Positions 1 through 8,361 of a DNA stretch of 36,073 bases are shown here, piece by piece (within the stretch, counting starts at the first letter, position 1; every line of letters begins with the position of its first letter). The stretch comes from Firmicutes bacterium UBA5774 (GTDB lineage Bacteria > Bacillota > Clostridia > Peptostreptococcales > Anaerovoracaceae), in the NCBI GenBank assembly GCA_002418625.1, contig DIEM01000068.1, forward strand, positions 121,902-157,974, written 5' to 3'. The notes under the pieces were generated by a model, which was not told where the DNA came from, searched no databases, and saw only the letters and a list, made by a program, of their open reading frames with translations. The position numbers and the translations under genes were made by a program.

Positions 1-219
1 GGCGGAAGATATTGCGACGGTCAGGTTTTGGTCTTTCATGATATGGTGGGTCTTTTTGAAAAATTCACACCTAAATTTGTAAAGCAATATTTGAATTTGG
101 CACCTGAAGTCATAAAAGCCCTCGAAACATTCAAGGAAGAAGTTCGCGCCGGCATTTTTCCTGAAGAAAAGCATGCCTTCGGCGGAGTGGATGAAGAAGA
201 TCTAAAAAGATTGTATTGA
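1..219 (+). CDS. panB: 3-methyl-2-oxobutanoate hydroxymethyltransferase, C-terminal fragment
   Basis: The window opens inside this gene; reading frame 1 is open from the first base and stops with TGA at 217-219, leaving 72 residues. The fragment starts with the PanB-typical CDGQVLVFHD stretch and continues through the LFEKFTPKFVKQY segment to a C-terminal EEVRAGIFPEEKHAFG, as PanB proteins end. PanB transfers a hydroxymethyl group from methylene-tetrahydrofolate to 2-oxoisovalerate to make ketopantoate, the first committed step to pantothenate and CoA, in the cytoplasm. The next gene is a ketopantoate reductase-type enzyme 59 bases downstream, which supports the call. The catalytic N-terminal part lies outside the window. 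Confidence 0.93.
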   Translation, partial: GGRYCDGQVLVFHDMVGLFEKFTPKFVKQYLNLAPEVIKALETFKEEVRAGIFPEEKHAFGGVDEEDLKRLY

Positions 220-278
220 AGCAAAGTACATATAAAATTGATATGCTACCTAGAAACCGTTTGAAATGAGGTGCAGCA

Positions 279-1214
279 ATGAAAATAGCCATTATTGGCG
301 CCGGAGCCATGGGCAGCCTCTATGGAGCAAAACTCTCTGAAGGCGGACATGAGGTCTGGCTGATCGATATCATGCGCGAACATGTGGAATCGATAAAAAC
401 TGCCGGACTAATCGTTGAAGAAAAAGATGAAAAAGGAAACTTCGCTGAAATTGTCTACAGAAATTTAAACAGTACTATGGATCCGCTTGAAGCGGGAATA
501 GCTGAACTTGCAATAATATTTGTCAAGTCAACCATGACCGGGAAAGCTGTCAAAGAAAACAGAGCAGTTTTCGGTCGCGATACAGTCGCGCTTACGCTTC
601 AGAATGGCCTTGGCAATTTGGAAGCGATCGAGTGCGAAATCGGAACAGGCAGGACTGTCGCCGGAACGACCGCCCATGGCGCAACAATGCTGGGACCCGG
701 TAAAATCAGGCATGCGGGCATAGGCAAGACGTTGATAGGAGAACTTGACGGCATCAGGACAGAAAGATTGGACACTATAGTTGACATTTTCGTCCAAGCC
801 GGACTTGATACCGAATGGTCGCAGAATGTTGTCGGCCTGCTGTGGGACAAATTGCTTGTCAACACAGGAATCAATGCCTTGACGGCGCTTTCCGGCCAGC
901 AAAACGGCAAGCTGATCGAAAGCCGGGAACTGAAAGAGATCCTGGAAATGGCCGTCGAAGAAGGAATGCTTGTCGCAGCGGCAAAGGGCATCCTTTTGAG
1001 CTATGAGGACCCGGTAGCGCATACAAAAGAAATTTGCGCCGCAACAGCTGAAAACAAATCATCGATGCTGCAGGACGTCCTGAATGGAAGGATGACAGAA
1101 ATCGACATGATAAACGGCGCAATAGTAAAAGAAGGGAAAGCGTTGGGCATATCGACGCCTGTAAATACTGTTCTATCAAATCTCATTAAAGCGAAGCAGT
1201 ATTTCGGAGGATGA
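279..1214 (+). CDS. panE: 2-dehydropantoate 2-reductase (ketopantoate reductase)
   Basis: This 311-residue protein fits the PanE/ApbA family, which reduces ketopantoate to pantoate with NADPH. The N-terminus carries the Rossmann motif GAGAMGSLYGAKL (residues 7-19). The C-terminal helical domain has LWDKLLVNTGINALTAL with the expected catalytic lysine, and SSMLQDVLNGRMTEID with the substrate-binding serine region, followed by the family ending GxxTPVN. The start follows GAGGTGCAGCA, an acceptable ribosome binding site. It sits 59 bases after panB, so the two consecutive pantothenate steps are probably co-transcribed; I see no convincing promoter in the gap. The stop codon is directly followed by the next gene. 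Other 2-hydroxyacid dehydrogenase-like roles are possible for PanE paralogs, but the panB neighbour makes PanE the best reading. Confidence 0.92.
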   Translation: MKIAIIGAGAMGSLYGAKLSEGGHEVWLIDIMREHVESIKTAGLIVEEKDEKGNFAEIVYRNLNSTMDPLEAGIAELAIIFVKSTMTGKAVKENRAVFGRDTVALTLQNGLGNLEAIECEIGTGRTVAGTTAHGATMLGPGKIRHAGIGKTLIGELDGIRTERLDTIVDIFVQAGLDTEWSQNVVGLLWDKLLVNTGINALTALSGQQNGKLIESRELKEILEMAVEEGMLVAAAKGILLSYEDPVAHTKEICAATAENKSSMLQDVLNGRMTEIDMINGAIVKEGKALGISTPVNTVLSNLIKAKQYFGG

Positions 1215-1219
1215 TGAAT

Positions 1220-2440
1220 ATGACGAAATATGATAAGATCATCGAAATGATCGATAGCGGGGGGCTGATACGATTTGCGCAGGATCTCATCCGTATCAGG
1301 AGTGTTTACGATCCGGATAAAGAAGGGGCGAATGAGTATGAGACCGCCAGATTCATTGAGGCGTTCCTGAAAAAGGAAGGCATCGAGGTCCATTTCCAGG
1401 AGGTCGTGCCCGGACGTCCCAATGTCATTGGCATTATCAATGGCATAAACAAGGGGAAAACGATTCTTTTTGAAGGGCATACGGATGTTGTCACAGAAGG
1501 TGACCCCGACGAGTGGCAGCATGATCCTTTCGGAGCTGAAATCGCGGATGGCAAAATATTCGGCCGCGGAGCATGCGATACGAAAGGGAATGTCGCGGCG
1601 GCGATTTTCGCGGCAAAGGCCATAAAGGATTCGGGAACGGCATTTAACGGGTGTATCCTTCTATGCATTCCATGCGACGAAGAGGGCATGATGATCGGCA
1701 TCAAAGACTTTATTGCACAAGGCTGGGCCGATCATACGGATGGCGCGATCATTTGCGAGCCTGAAGAAAACCAGCTCTGCATATTACAGAAAGGCGCCAT
1801 GCGGATCGAAATAAGCATTACCGGCAAACAATCACACGGCGCCATGCCGCTTACGGGCATCAATCCGAACTGGAGACTGGCAAGACTCATCAGCCGTCTG
1901 GAAAGGCTTGAGGCAGAAGAGAAGGAAAGAATTGGAGTCCATGAATATCTAGGCTGGCCCAGCATCACGCCAACGATCATCAGATCCCCGGCAAAAGGAG
2001 AGGCCCAGATCAATGTGGTGCCCGGAGAAGCTTACATGGCCTTGGATATAAGGACCGTACCGGGGCAGGAGCATGCCGTGCTCGCCGATCGGATCGAAGA
2101 GATATTCAAAGAGCTTGGCGAAGAAGATCCTGATTTTCGCGGGTCGTTTCGGATCATTGAGGAAAGGCCATGGACGGAGACGTTCAGGAATGATCCCATT
2201 GTGACTTCAGTGGCGAAAGCCTACAGAGACGTTACGGGAAATGATCCGGTTTTCAATGGCGTTCCCGGAGCGACGGACGGCACTTTCCTGTCGGCATTGA
2301 AGAATATCCCTGTAGTGGTGACGGGTGCCGGAAATCGTCTTATTCCGCATCATGTCGACGAATATGTCGAGATTGAAGAATTGATAGAGGCTTGCAGGAT
2401 CTATGCGCTTGCGGCGATGAATTTCCTTGAAACAAATTAG
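1220..2440 (+). CDS. M20 family metallopeptidase (ArgE/DapE-like)
   Basis: A 406-residue cytoplasmic amidohydrolase of the M20 di-zinc family. Expected metal and catalytic residues are in order: His87 and Asp89 in GHTDVV, Asp120 in GRGACDTKG, the Glu154-Glu155 pair in CDEEG, Glu180 in CEPEE, and a late His in IPHHVDE. The dimerisation (lid) domain lies between the two metal-site halves, with KQSHGAMP at about residue 203. ATG codons at 1211, 1214 and 1220 are possible starts; the CGGAGG at 1205-1210 sits nine bases before 1220 but abuts the others, so 1220 is chosen. The substrate cannot be told: acetylornithine, succinyl-diaminopimelate and dipeptides are all handled by this family. The gene follows panE by five bases and is the last in its transcription unit, ending at a hairpin shared with the convergent neighbour. 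Confidence 0.85.
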   Translation: MTKYDKIIEMIDSGGLIRFAQDLIRIRSVYDPDKEGANEYETARFIEAFLKKEGIEVHFQEVVPGRPNVIGIINGINKGKTILFEGHTDVVTEGDPDEWQHDPFGAEIADGKIFGRGACDTKGNVAAAIFAAKAIKDSGTAFNGCILLCIPCDEEGMMIGIKDFIAQGWADHTDGAIICEPEENQLCILQKGAMRIEISITGKQSHGAMPLTGINPNWRLARLISRLERLEAEEKERIGVHEYLGWPSITPTIIRSPAKGEAQINVVPGEAYMALDIRTVPGQEHAVLADRIEEIFKELGEEDPDFRGSFRIIEERPWTETFRNDPIVTSVAKAYRDVTGNDPVFNGVPGATDGTFLSALKNIPVVVTGAGNRLIPHHVDEYVEIEELIEACRIYALAAMNFLETN

Positions 2441-2445
2441 TCTGA

Positions 2446-2482
2446 AAAAATAAAGCCGTCATCAATTAGCTGACGGCTTTAC
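2446..2482. terminator. Bidirectional intrinsic terminator
   Basis: A 10-bp perfect stem (AAAGCCGTCA at 2452-2461 and TGACGGCTTT at 2471-2480) with a 9-base loop lies between two convergent genes. The minus-strand reading is followed by a T-rich run (ATTTTTTC), so it is strongest for the phosphatase gene; the plus strand has only the TTT of the stem. Confidence 0.85.
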
Positions 2483-2491
2483 AGATTATTA

Positions 2492-3286
2492 CTAGAGAAT
2501 CTGATTTTGGATGGGAAGCTGATTGTCGAAAGTAGTAATATACTTGAAGCCCTGAGACTTTAGAAATTCCGGAAGAAAGTCAAGCTTGTACCCGACATCC
2601 TCCGGATAGTGGGCATCAGATCCTATCGTGATGATCTCTCCGCCCAGAGATTTGTATAAACGAATAATGGAAAGGGCGGGCGTCATGCGGTCTCCCATTC
2701 CGTAGCGAAAACTCGAGGTATTGATTTCGATTCCTTTTCCGTCAGCAATAATCAGTTTCAATATTGATTCGATGATATCGAAATACACATTCTCCCTTGG
2801 AATCCCGCTGGAATAGCGATCCAGGATGTTGAAATGACCGATGACACTGTAATCCTTATAAGCGATCAGGCAGTCATGCATATAGGTATAAAAGGCGATA
2901 TAAGATTGGTCCAGAGTCCTGCCCTTGAAAAAGTCTCCGCCGTAAAGCTCTTTGTTTTCGGCGCAATGAAATGATGCGAGAATAAAATCGTAGTCAAATG
3001 CCAGAGCGGCATTTCGGCACAAAGATAGCGCTTTTTTCTGAAGTCCGATCTCAATGCCTTTAACGACCTTAATTCGCGTTTCGTACTTTTTCCTCATTTC
3101 ATTCAGCTTATTGTGATATGCGTTGAAATCCAGGTCAAAAGGCAGGTCGCGATTCGGGTACATTGGATCATAGTGGTCAGTTATGGCGATCTCGCTGTAT
3201 CCTAGATAATAGGCCGAATCGATCATATCTTCGATCCTTGCGCTTGAATCGTCGGAAAAACTTGTATGGGTATGATAATCGAACAT
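2492..3286 (-). CDS. hisJ: PHP-domain histidinol-phosphatase family protein
   Basis: A 264-residue protein of the PHP phosphoesterase superfamily, HisJ/HisK type, which removes phosphate from L-histidinol phosphate in the histidine pathway. Metal-site motifs are visible in order: HTHTSFSDD at the N-terminus, ITDHYDP near residue 37, a central SFH, HFNILDRY, and GSDAHYPEDVG near the C-terminus. The length matches the family. The start at 3286 follows AAGGAG with good spacing. It is transcribed divergently from the his operon across a 170-base gap, and the operon lacks any other phosphatase, which supports the HisJ assignment. A more general PHP phosphoesterase cannot be excluded by sequence inspection. 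Confidence 0.85.
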   Translation of the reverse strand: MFDYHTHTSFSDDSSARIEDMIDSAYYLGYSEIAITDHYDPMYPNRDLPFDLDFNAYHNKLNEMRKKYETRIKVVKGIEIGLQKKALSLCRNAALAFDYDFILASFHCAENKELYGGDFFKGRTLDQSYIAFYTYMHDCLIAYKDYSVIGHFNILDRYSSGIPRENVYFDIIESILKLIIADGKGIEINTSSFRYGMGDRMTPALSIIRLYKSLGGEIITIGSDAHYPEDVGYKLDFLPEFLKSQGFKYITTFDNQLPIQNQIL

Positions 3287-3319
3287 AATGATATACTCCT
3301 TGAACTATGGTTTTCTTGT

Positions 3320-3328
3320 ATTATAACA
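3320..3328 (-). promoter_or_regulatory. Extended -10 element for the histidinol-phosphatase gene
   Basis: On the minus strand TGTTATAAT reads as an extended -10 (TGn-TATAAT). A weak TTCGTA lies 18 bases upstream as a possible -35. The start codon at 3286 is about 30 bases downstream. Confidence 0.5.
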
Positions 3329-3382
3329 TAAAATCCGCCGGCATACGAACCTGAAAACAGCAGCTTCTTCATTCAAAATTCG

Positions 3383-3411
3383 TTGACAACCTTTAAAACG
3401 CAATATATAAT
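3383..3411 (+). promoter_or_regulatory. Consensus sigma-A promoter of the his operon
   Basis: TTGACA at 3383-3388 and TATAAT at 3406-3411 are both perfect consensus hexamers separated by exactly 17 bases. Transcription would start near 3418, giving a leader of only about 40 bases before hisZG. That leader is too short for a T-box or attenuator, so control would have to act at this promoter. Confidence 0.9.
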
Positions 3412-3457
3412 TTAGGACAGTAAAGTGGTAAATCGAGAAAGCGCGGAGGATCCAATC

Positions 3458-5074
3458 ATGTCCAACATAAATAATTTCATCCCCGAAGGGGTTGAAGACA
3501 TCAATTATGAACAATATGAAGAAACCCAGAAACTACAGAATCTGATAAGCGGCGTTTTTAAGAAATCAGGCTGCAAGCAGATCCTGACGCCGACGTTTGA
3601 ATATTATGATCTTTTTGCAGGTCTTGATATGTCGATCGATAAGGATCAAATGTACAAAATCATTGATACAAACGGCAAGATCCTTGTGCTTCGTCCGGAT
3701 GTCACGATACCGGTTGCACGGATGGTGGCCACAAATTACGAAAAGCTGGACGAAGATTTAAAATACATGTATTTTGCCAATGTTTTCAGATCGGATGATT
3801 TCAGAGCCGGAGGGAAACGTGAATTCGTCCAGGCCGGTGTCGAGTATTTTGGAAATGGTTCCACGCGTGCAGACGCCGACATCATCGGGATCGCTATCCA
3901 GGCGCTTGTTTCATCCGGATTCGGCCAATTGAAGGTCGAGCTTGGTGACGCCAAGTATTTCAACGGACTAATGGAAGAAATCGACAATCATATCGACAAA
4001 GAGTCTATAGCTCAAATAAAAGCATTGGTCGAGGGGAAAAACAGTCCGGGATTGATACAATTGCTTGATGGCATGGATATTGACGACAGGTTTAAAAACG
4101 TTCTCGTGCAGCTTCCGTTCCTGTATGGCCCTGTCGTTGACACAGCAGGCAAAGCCTATGGTCTGGCACTGAATGAAACAATGAAATCCGCTGTCGACGA
4201 TGTGTTGAATATTTATGAGCAATTGAGCGAAAAGGATTTTGAAAGGTTTATATATGCGGATCTTGGCCTTGTAAACCATCTGGATTATTATTCGGGAATG
4301 ATTTTCAAGATCTATATCCAGAATTCAGGAATCATAGCCGGAAGCGGCGGCAGATACGATGTCCTGATGGAGAAGTTCGGCAGGAAGATTCCGGCAACAG
4401 GGTTTGGGCTGAACATGGATATTTTATACGAAGCGCTTCAGTCGGACAAAATGAAGGACGATATCCTCAACATCGCTCTTGGCAAAGGCCGGCTCGCTGA
4501 AATAACCATGGAAAAACTGGAGGCCATCGGCGTCCGTTTTCCCGAGTATAATAAAAGCAGCAGGAAATTGATTTTTGCAGACGAGACAGGAACAATCAGG
4601 ATCGTTTTCGTTAAAGCGGGCGATGTGGACATTTATGTTGAAAAAGGCGCTTGCGATATCGGTGTTGCAGGAAAGGATACACTGATGGAAAGCAGTTCCG
4701 ATGTGTACGAGATGCTGGATTTGGGATATGGGAAATGCAAATTCGCCATAGCGGCGCTGGTTGGATTCGAAAAGAAAAAACATAAAAAAATCAGAGTGGC
4801 GACGAAATATCCCAATGTGGCCAAGACTTATTTCGAAAAGAAGGGTGAACCTATTGAAATCATCAAGATAAACGGTTCTGTGGAACTTGCGCCGATCATG
4901 GGACTGGCTGATGTCATCGTCGATATAGTTGAAACCGGAACCACACTCAAGGAAAACGGACTCGAGATCATCGAAAAGATAGAGGATGTCAGTGCACGGC
5001 TGATCGTCAACCGCGTCAGCCTAAAAACAAAGCAGGAATCGGTATCGAAAATCATAGATGCTTTAAGGAGGTAA
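3458..5074 (+). CDS. hisZG: HisZ-HisG fusion: ATP phosphoribosyltransferase regulatory plus catalytic subunit
   Basis: One 538-residue open frame joins two normally separate proteins. Residues 1 to about 325 are HisZ, a catalytically dead histidyl-tRNA-synthetase paralog: it opens with IPEGVEDINYEQYE, has the motif-2-like MYFANVFRSDD with KREFVQAGVE, and GGRYDVLMEKFG near residue 300. From about residue 335 the short-form HisG begins (NIALGKGRLAE), with the phosphate-binding DVIVDIVETGTTLKENGL near the end. HisG joins ATP and PRPP in the first step of histidine synthesis; HisZ activates it and senses histidine. The start at 3458 is set by GCGGAGGA seven bases upstream; the frame also extends 33 bases further upstream with a GTG, which lacks such a site. 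In most bacteria with this system the two are separate genes. First gene of the operon. Confidence 0.93.
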   Translation: MSNINNFIPEGVEDINYEQYEETQKLQNLISGVFKKSGCKQILTPTFEYYDLFAGLDMSIDKDQMYKIIDTNGKILVLRPDVTIPVARMVATNYEKLDEDLKYMYFANVFRSDDFRAGGKREFVQAGVEYFGNGSTRADADIIGIAIQALVSSGFGQLKVELGDAKYFNGLMEEIDNHIDKESIAQIKALVEGKNSPGLIQLLDGMDIDDRFKNVLVQLPFLYGPVVDTAGKAYGLALNETMKSAVDDVLNIYEQLSEKDFERFIYADLGLVNHLDYYSGMIFKIYIQNSGIIAGSGGRYDVLMEKFGRKIPATGFGLNMDILYEALQSDKMKDDILNIALGKGRLAEITMEKLEAIGVRFPEYNKSSRKLIFADETGTIRIVFVKAGDVDIYVEKGACDIGVAGKDTLMESSSDVYEMLDLGYGKCKFAIAALVGFEKKKHKKIRVATKYPNVAKTYFEKKGEPIEIIKINGSVELAPIMGLADVIVDIVETGTTLKENGLEIIEKIEDVSARLIVNRVSLKTKQESVSKIIDALRR

Positions 5075-5079
5075 AGGGG

Positions 5080-6399
5080 ATGCGCATTATAAATATCAAA
5101 AAAGGTGCCGAAGAAAGCATAGCATCTTATCTGAGCAACAGGGAAGAATCGGATCTGAAAAAAATCGATGTTCAAGTTGACGCGATCATCAGGTCCGTCA
5201 AGCTGCGCGGTGACGAGGCAATAGTCGAGTACATGGAAGCTTTTGACAATGTGCCCGGAGAACTTCTGGACGGGACTTTGAAAGTTGGACAACAGGATAT
5301 TGACAATGCGTACGGATCGATCGAGAAGGAAGTACGCGATGCTTTGGAAGCTGCAGCTATCAAAATCAAGGAGTTTCATCAAAAACAACTCGAAAAAACA
5401 TGGATGAGCACAGAGGAGAACGGATCAATGCTCGGACAGCTCATACGGCCGATTGCGAGCGTCGGCATTTATGTTCCGGGAGGCAAGGCGGCATATCCGT
5501 CCACGGTGCTGATGAATGTCATACCGGCAAAGATTGCAGGTGTCAACAGGATCGTGATCACAACACCCCCGGGAAAAAACGGGGCTGTCGACCCTTATGT
5601 GCTTGCTGCGGCTAAAATAGCGGGCGCCGACGAGGTATACAGGGTCGGAGGTGCCCAGGCCATCGCAGCGCTCGCATACGGGACTCAATCAATCAAGGCG
5701 GTGGATAAAATAACCGGCCCGGGCAACATTTATGTTGCGCGGGCAAAAAAAATGGTGTTTGGGCAAGTGGATATTGACATGATAGCCGGCCCGAGCGAGA
5801 TCTGTATCATTGCGGACGGAGCCGCCAATGCAGACTTCATAGCGGCAGATCTGCTGTCACAGGCAGAGCATGATGAAATGGCGGCTTCTGTCCTTGTGAC
5901 AACATCGAAAGAGCTTGCCGCTAAGGTTAAATCCGCTGTTGCGCTCCAATTATCATTACTGGATCGTGAAAGCATCGCGATGATGTCGATCCATAACAAT
6001 GGTGCCATATTCGTAGCTGAAGATGACGATAGCTGCTTTGAAATCGCTAATATATTCGCACCGGAGCATCTTGAGATCATGCTGCCCGATCCGATTTCGT
6101 GCCTGGACCGCGTCAGGAACGCCGGAGCGGTTTTTCTCGGTGATTATTCTCCCGAGCCTTTGGGCGATTATTTCGCAGGGCCGAACCATACGCTTCCAAC
6201 TGGCGGAACAGCACGATTCGCATCCCCGCTGGGCGTTTATGATTTTATAAAAAAATCAAGCATCATTTATTATCCCAAAGATGTATTGTATAATGAAAAA
6301 GACAAAATCATGGCCATTGCAGAAAAGGAAGGCCTGACCGCGCATAAAAAAGCGATCGGCATACGATTTGAACAGGAGCTGAAAAATGAGAATCAGTAA
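5080..6399 (+). CDS. hisD: Histidinol dehydrogenase
   Basis: This 439-residue enzyme oxidises L-histidinol to L-histidine in two NAD-dependent steps, the last reactions of the pathway. Recognised family blocks are PGGKAAYPSTVLMN, GPGNIYVARAKK, DMIAGPSEI, LLSQAEHDEMA (zinc-ligand Gln and His), FAPEHLEIM, and GDYFAGPNHTLPTGG with the third zinc ligand Asp. A late AEKEGLTAHKKA offers the last His ligand. The length is standard. AAGGAGGT overlaps the end of hisZG and places the start at 5080, five bases after the preceding stop. Its 3' end overlaps hisB by 14 bases, suggesting translational coupling. Confidence 0.97.
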   Translation: MRIINIKKGAEESIASYLSNREESDLKKIDVQVDAIIRSVKLRGDEAIVEYMEAFDNVPGELLDGTLKVGQQDIDNAYGSIEKEVRDALEAAAIKIKEFHQKQLEKTWMSTEENGSMLGQLIRPIASVGIYVPGGKAAYPSTVLMNVIPAKIAGVNRIVITTPPGKNGAVDPYVLAAAKIAGADEVYRVGGAQAIAALAYGTQSIKAVDKITGPGNIYVARAKKMVFGQVDIDMIAGPSEICIIADGAANADFIAADLLSQAEHDEMAASVLVTTSKELAAKVKSAVALQLSLLDRESIAMMSIHNNGAIFVAEDDDSCFEIANIFAPEHLEIMLPDPISCLDRVRNAGAVFLGDYSPEPLGDYFAGPNHTLPTGGTARFASPLGVYDFIKKSSIIYYPKDVLYNEKDKIMAIAEKEGLTAHKKAIGIRFEQELKNENQ

Positions 6400-7012
6400 T
6401 CAGGCCAGAAAAACAAACGAAACGGAAATCAAGCTGACATTGAATGTCGACGGATCGGGAGACAGTAACATCGCCACGGGTGTCGGCTTTTTTGATCATA
6501 TGCTCCAAAGCTTTGCCAAACATGGTAAATTCGACTTGGACATCTACTGCAAAGGGGACATACATGTCGATTTCCACCACACTGTCGAGGATGTGGGTAT
6601 TGTTCTCGGCAAAGCCTTCGCCCAGTGTTTATCAGACAAGACAGGCATCCGGAGATATGGCGCATCTTTTACGCCAATGGATGAAGCGCTTGCGGAAGTT
6701 TTTGCAGCCGTCCAGGATTTGTCCGATAAGGATCGATTTGTTCAGACCGTCACCGACATATCAGGGCGGCCATTTTTCGTATTCAATGCGGAATTCGCGA
6801 CGCCGATGGTCGGAGATTTTCCGTCCGAACTCGTTGAGGAATTCTTTCGGGCCTTCGCAGTTAACGCACTGATCACACTGCATATCAATGTGCCCTATGG
6901 CAAAAATACGCATCACATCATAGAAGCGATATTCAAAGGTGTCGGCCGGGCGCTGGCAGAAGCGGCGAGAGTTGAAGGAAATACGCTTCTGTCCACGAAA
7001 GGTGTTATTTAA
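6386..7012 (+). CDS. hisB: Imidazoleglycerol-phosphate dehydratase with an internal insertion
   Basis: HisB dehydrates imidazole-glycerol phosphate to imidazole-acetol phosphate using manganese. The two metal motifs are present: DFHHTVEDVGIVLG (about residues 55-68) and GKNTHHIIEA (near 173). The protein is 208 residues, longer than the usual single-domain enzyme of about 195. The extra length maps to residues 106-121 (bases 6701-6748), a 16-residue segment inserted between MDEALAEV and VTDISGRPFF; relatives such as the Bacillus protein run directly from one to the other. The insert (core AVQDLSDKDRFV) loosely mirrors the following TVTDISGRPFFV, so a local duplication is possible. The frame is intact and both metal sites survive. 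No phosphatase domain is fused, matching the separate PHP phosphatase. Confidence 0.94.
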   Translation: MRISNQARKTNETEIKLTLNVDGSGDSNIATGVGFFDHMLQSFAKHGKFDLDIYCKGDIHVDFHHTVEDVGIVLGKAFAQCLSDKTGIRRYGASFTPMDEALAEVFAAVQDLSDKDRFVQTVTDISGRPFFVFNAEFATPMVGDFPSELVEEFFRAFAVNALITLHINVPYGKNTHHIIEAIFKGVGRALAEAARVEGNTLLSTKGVI

Positions 7013-7030
7013 GGGAGGAATTTAAACAGC

Positions 7031-7651
7031 ATGATAGCAATCATAGATTACGGTGCCGGCAATCTGAAGAGCGTCAGCAAAGCACTTGAAAAACTGGGAG
7101 CGGATTCAGTCATCACATCGGACCAAAGCATCATCGACCGGTGCGGATCGATCATTTTACCAGGTGTAGGTTCTTTTGGAGCAGCCATGAACAATCTCAC
7201 AGAGCTTGGACTTGATGACTGTATTAAAAGGAATGTAGTTGAGGGGAAGCTTTTTCTCGGGATTTGCCTCGGCATGCAGCTGCTTTTTGACAAGAGCTTT
7301 GAGGATGGCGAATGGAAAGGGCTCGGCATTTTGCCTGGAAATATCGTCAAATTCGAAGACACGAGCTTAAAAATCCCCCATATGGGATGGAACAGGCTTA
7401 TAGAGAGCAGGCGCGATCCTATCGGAACCGGCGTCGATGAGGGCGAATATGTGTATTTTGTACATTCATATTATGCCGTTCCGAGCAACTGGAACGACGT
7501 CGTGTTTTATGCGGACTATGGCGTTCGTGTTCCAGGCGTCGTCAGAAACGGCAATGTGATCGGGATGCAGTTCCACCCAGAGAAGAGTTCGAAGACAGGA
7601 CTGAAACTTTTGCAAAATTTTCTTAATGAAGCAAAGGAGCGCAGCAAATGA
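7031..7651 (+). CDS. hisH: Imidazole glycerol phosphate synthase, glutaminase subunit
   Basis: A 206-residue class I glutamine amidotransferase that releases ammonia from glutamine and passes it to HisF. The nucleophile Cys is in GICLGMQLL, and the His-Glu pair is in MQFHPEKSS near the C-terminus. The N-terminal IDYGAGNLKSV is diagnostic for HisH. The start follows GGGAGGA upstream of ATG at 7031. The gene ends in an ATGA overlap with hisA. Length and motifs are ordinary. Confidence 0.97.
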   Translation: MIAIIDYGAGNLKSVSKALEKLGADSVITSDQSIIDRCGSIILPGVGSFGAAMNNLTELGLDDCIKRNVVEGKLFLGICLGMQLLFDKSFEDGEWKGLGILPGNIVKFEDTSLKIPHMGWNRLIESRRDPIGTGVDEGEYVYFVHSYYAVPSNWNDVVFYADYGVRVPGVVRNGNVIGMQFHPEKSSKTGLKLLQNFLNEAKERSK

Positions 7652-8361
7652 TCATTTTTCCGGCAATAGATCTCAAGGACGGCAAATGCGTACGCCTGCA
7701 GCAGGGCGATTATGACAAGCAGGAGATATTCTCCGAGGATCCCGTTGAAACGGCGCTTAAATGGCAGGAACAGGGAGGGCAATACCTGCATCTTATCGAT
7801 CTTGGCGGCGCTCTTACAGGCAAGCCTGAAAATAAAGACACCATAGAAAAAATTGTCAGGGCACTTGATATACCGGTTCAGGTAGGCGGCGGGATACGGG
7901 ACATGGACTATGCGGACAATATGATCGCCATCGGCGTGGAACGCATCATCATAGGCACCAGTGCCATCGCAGACGCAGCATTCACCAAAGAAGTCCTGAA
8001 TAAATACAATAAGCATGTCGCTGTGTCCATCGATGCAAAGAAAGGTTTCGCCGCCATCAAAGGCTGGACAGAATTGAGCGGCATGCGTGCTGCTGATTTG
8101 GCGAATCAATTGAAGGATTACGGGCTGAAAACGATCGTCTATACAGATATCGCAAAAGACGGAATGATGCAGGGACCCAACTTTGATGAACTTGAAGCCA
8201 TGCAGCGTGAAACGGCCCTGGACATCATTGCTTCAGGCGGGGTCTCCAGTGCAAGCGATATCGCAAAGCTGGAGACCATGGGGCTTTATGGAGCGATCAT
8301 AGGCAAGGCCTTGTATACCGGCGCGATAGATTTGAGAAAACTCATGGAGGTCAAAAGATGA
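7648..8361 (+). CDS. hisA: ProFAR isomerase
   Basis: A 237-residue TIM-barrel enzyme that isomerises ProFAR to PRFAR by an Amadori rearrangement. The catalytic Asp is in FPAIDLKDGKCVRL (residue 8), the second Asp in VYTDIAKDGMMQGPN. Phosphate-binding loops are VGGGIRD and ASGGVSS. It overlaps hisH by four bases (ATGA), with AAAGGAG just upstream as ribosome binding site, and overlaps hisF the same way, so hisH-hisA-hisF are translationally coupled. Confidence 0.97.
   Translation: MIIFPAIDLKDGKCVRLQQGDYDKQEIFSEDPVETALKWQEQGGQYLHLIDLGGALTGKPENKDTIEKIVRALDIPVQVGGGIRDMDYADNMIAIGVERIIIGTSAIADAAFTKEVLNKYNKHVAVSIDAKKGFAAIKGWTELSGMRAADLANQLKDYGLKTIVYTDIAKDGMMQGPNFDELEAMQRETALDIIASGGVSSASDIAKLETMGLYGAIIGKALYTGAIDLRKLMEVKR

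Noticed and set aside
3425..3457. A GTG start for hisZG 33 bases upstream of the chosen ATG.
   Set aside because: The start would be only a few bases after the predicted transcription start and has no ribosome binding site, whereas the ATG at 3458 has one at ideal spacing.
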